DNA of 64,000 nucleotides from Streptomyces sp. NBC_01803 (GTDB lineage: Bacteria > Actinomycetota > Actinomycetes > Streptomycetales > Streptomycetaceae), in assembly GCF_035917415.1 (NCBI RefSeq), contig NZ_CP109073.1, positions 992,001 to 1,056,000 on the forward strand, in the 5' to 3' direction. A model generated the notes under the pieces. It was not told the origin of the DNA and made no database searches. It saw only the letters and a list, made by a program, of their open reading frames with translations. The position numbers were made by a program, and so were the translations under genes. This document shows, piece by piece, positions 63,746 to 64,000 of the stretch. Positions within the stretch are counted from its first letter, which is position 1. Each line of letters begins with the position of its first letter.

Positions 63746-64000
63746 ATGGACGACGAGGTGTTCAAGGCGCTGGCCGACGCCAGCCGCCGCCGACTGCTCG
63801 ACAGCCTGAACGCCCGCGACGGGCAGACCCTGCGCGAGCTGTGCGCGGGCCTGGACATGGCCCGGCAGTCGGTCAGCAAGCACCTGGCCGTGCTGGAGGC
63901 GGCCGGCCTGGTGACCACGGTCCGGCGCGGCCGGGAGAAGCTGCACTACCTCAACGCCGTGCCGATCAACGCCATCACCGAGCGCTGGATCAACCAGTAC
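63746..64000 (+). CDS. ArsR-family transcriptional regulator, partial
   Basis: The first 85 residues are visible; the gene runs off the right edge. MDDEVFKALADASRRRLLDSL is the classic ArsR opening helix. The recognition helix MARQSVSKHLAVLEAAGLV and wing TTVRRGREKLHYLN complete a winged helix-turn-helix. The ending NAVPINAITERWINQY matches the ArsR subgroup that is often followed by an AHSA1/SRPBCC gene rather than one sensing metal. No metal-binding Cys pair (ELCVCD) is seen; the equivalent site reads ELCAGLD. GAGAGGGCGAGAG precedes the ATG. It probably represses its own promoter through the dyad just upstream. Confidence 0.88.
   Translation, partial: MDDEVFKALADASRRRLLDSLNARDGQTLRELCAGLDMARQSVSKHLAVLEAAGLVTTVRRGREKLHYLNAVPINAITERWINQY

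Overview
The window is high-GC actinomycete DNA, most likely Streptomyces or a close relative. The right-hand genes have codons ending mostly in C or G, starts include GTG, and a DUF2630 protein and an ArsR regulator are present. About 60 kb (bases 1-60246, minus strand) is one side of a large modular type I polyketide synthase (PKS) cluster. The last 4 kb holds short chromosomal-looking genes.

Read in transcription order (right to left), five PKS genes lie head to tail with gaps of 26, 76, 147 and 31 bp. Gene 1 (60246-52444): loading module (eroded KS, AT, ACP) plus module 1 (KS-AT-DH-KR-ACP). Gene 2 (52417-30644, 7,257 aa): modules 2 (KS-AT-KR-ACP), 3 (KS-AT-DH-ER-KR-ACP), 4 and 5 (KS-AT-DH-KR-ACP). 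Gene 3 (30567-19945): modules 6 and 7 (KS-AT-DH-KR-ACP). Gene 4 (19797-4528): modules 8 (KS-AT-DH-KR-ACP), 9 and 10 (KS-AT-KR-ACP). Gene 5 (4496 to beyond base 1): module 11 (KS-AT-KR-ACP, cut by the window edge). No thioesterase, tailoring, export or pathway regulator gene is visible, so these must lie to the left or elsewhere.

From AT motifs (YASH = methylmalonyl in modules 1, 2, 8; HAFH = malonyl elsewhere) and the reductive domains, the predicted chain is R-CH=C(CH3)-CH(OH)-CH(CH3)-CH2-CH2-(CH=CH)4-X-CH(OH)CH2-CH(OH)CH2-CH(OH)CH2-CO-. X is CH(OH)CH(CH3), or CH=C(CH3) if DH8 works. That is a polyene-polyol, probably a macrolide, with a conjugated tetraene or methyl-pentaene. The loading AT has Trp where extender ATs have the carboxylate-binding Arg, so R should come from a simple monocarboxylic acyl-CoA.

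Long tracts inside the PKS genes are near-identical between modules and collinear: a 740-bp AT tract (six copies), a 1.45-kb DH/KR tract (four), a 515-bp KS tract (four) and a 1.95-kb tract shared by modules 1 and 2. They use codons ending in G or T rather than C, which points to recent homogenisation of one sequence type across modules.

Right of gene 1 is about 0.9 kb without a convincing gene, carrying a degenerate 15-bp tandem repeat and a cluster of inverted repeats. It ends at what looks like the broken 5' end of a hydantoinase gene, a likely edge of the cluster. Beyond are a DUF2630 gene, a small exported protein, a SpoU/TrmH RNA methyltransferase, two small Cys-pair proteins on the minus strand, and an ArsR-type regulator running off the right edge with a strong inverted repeat in its promoter region.
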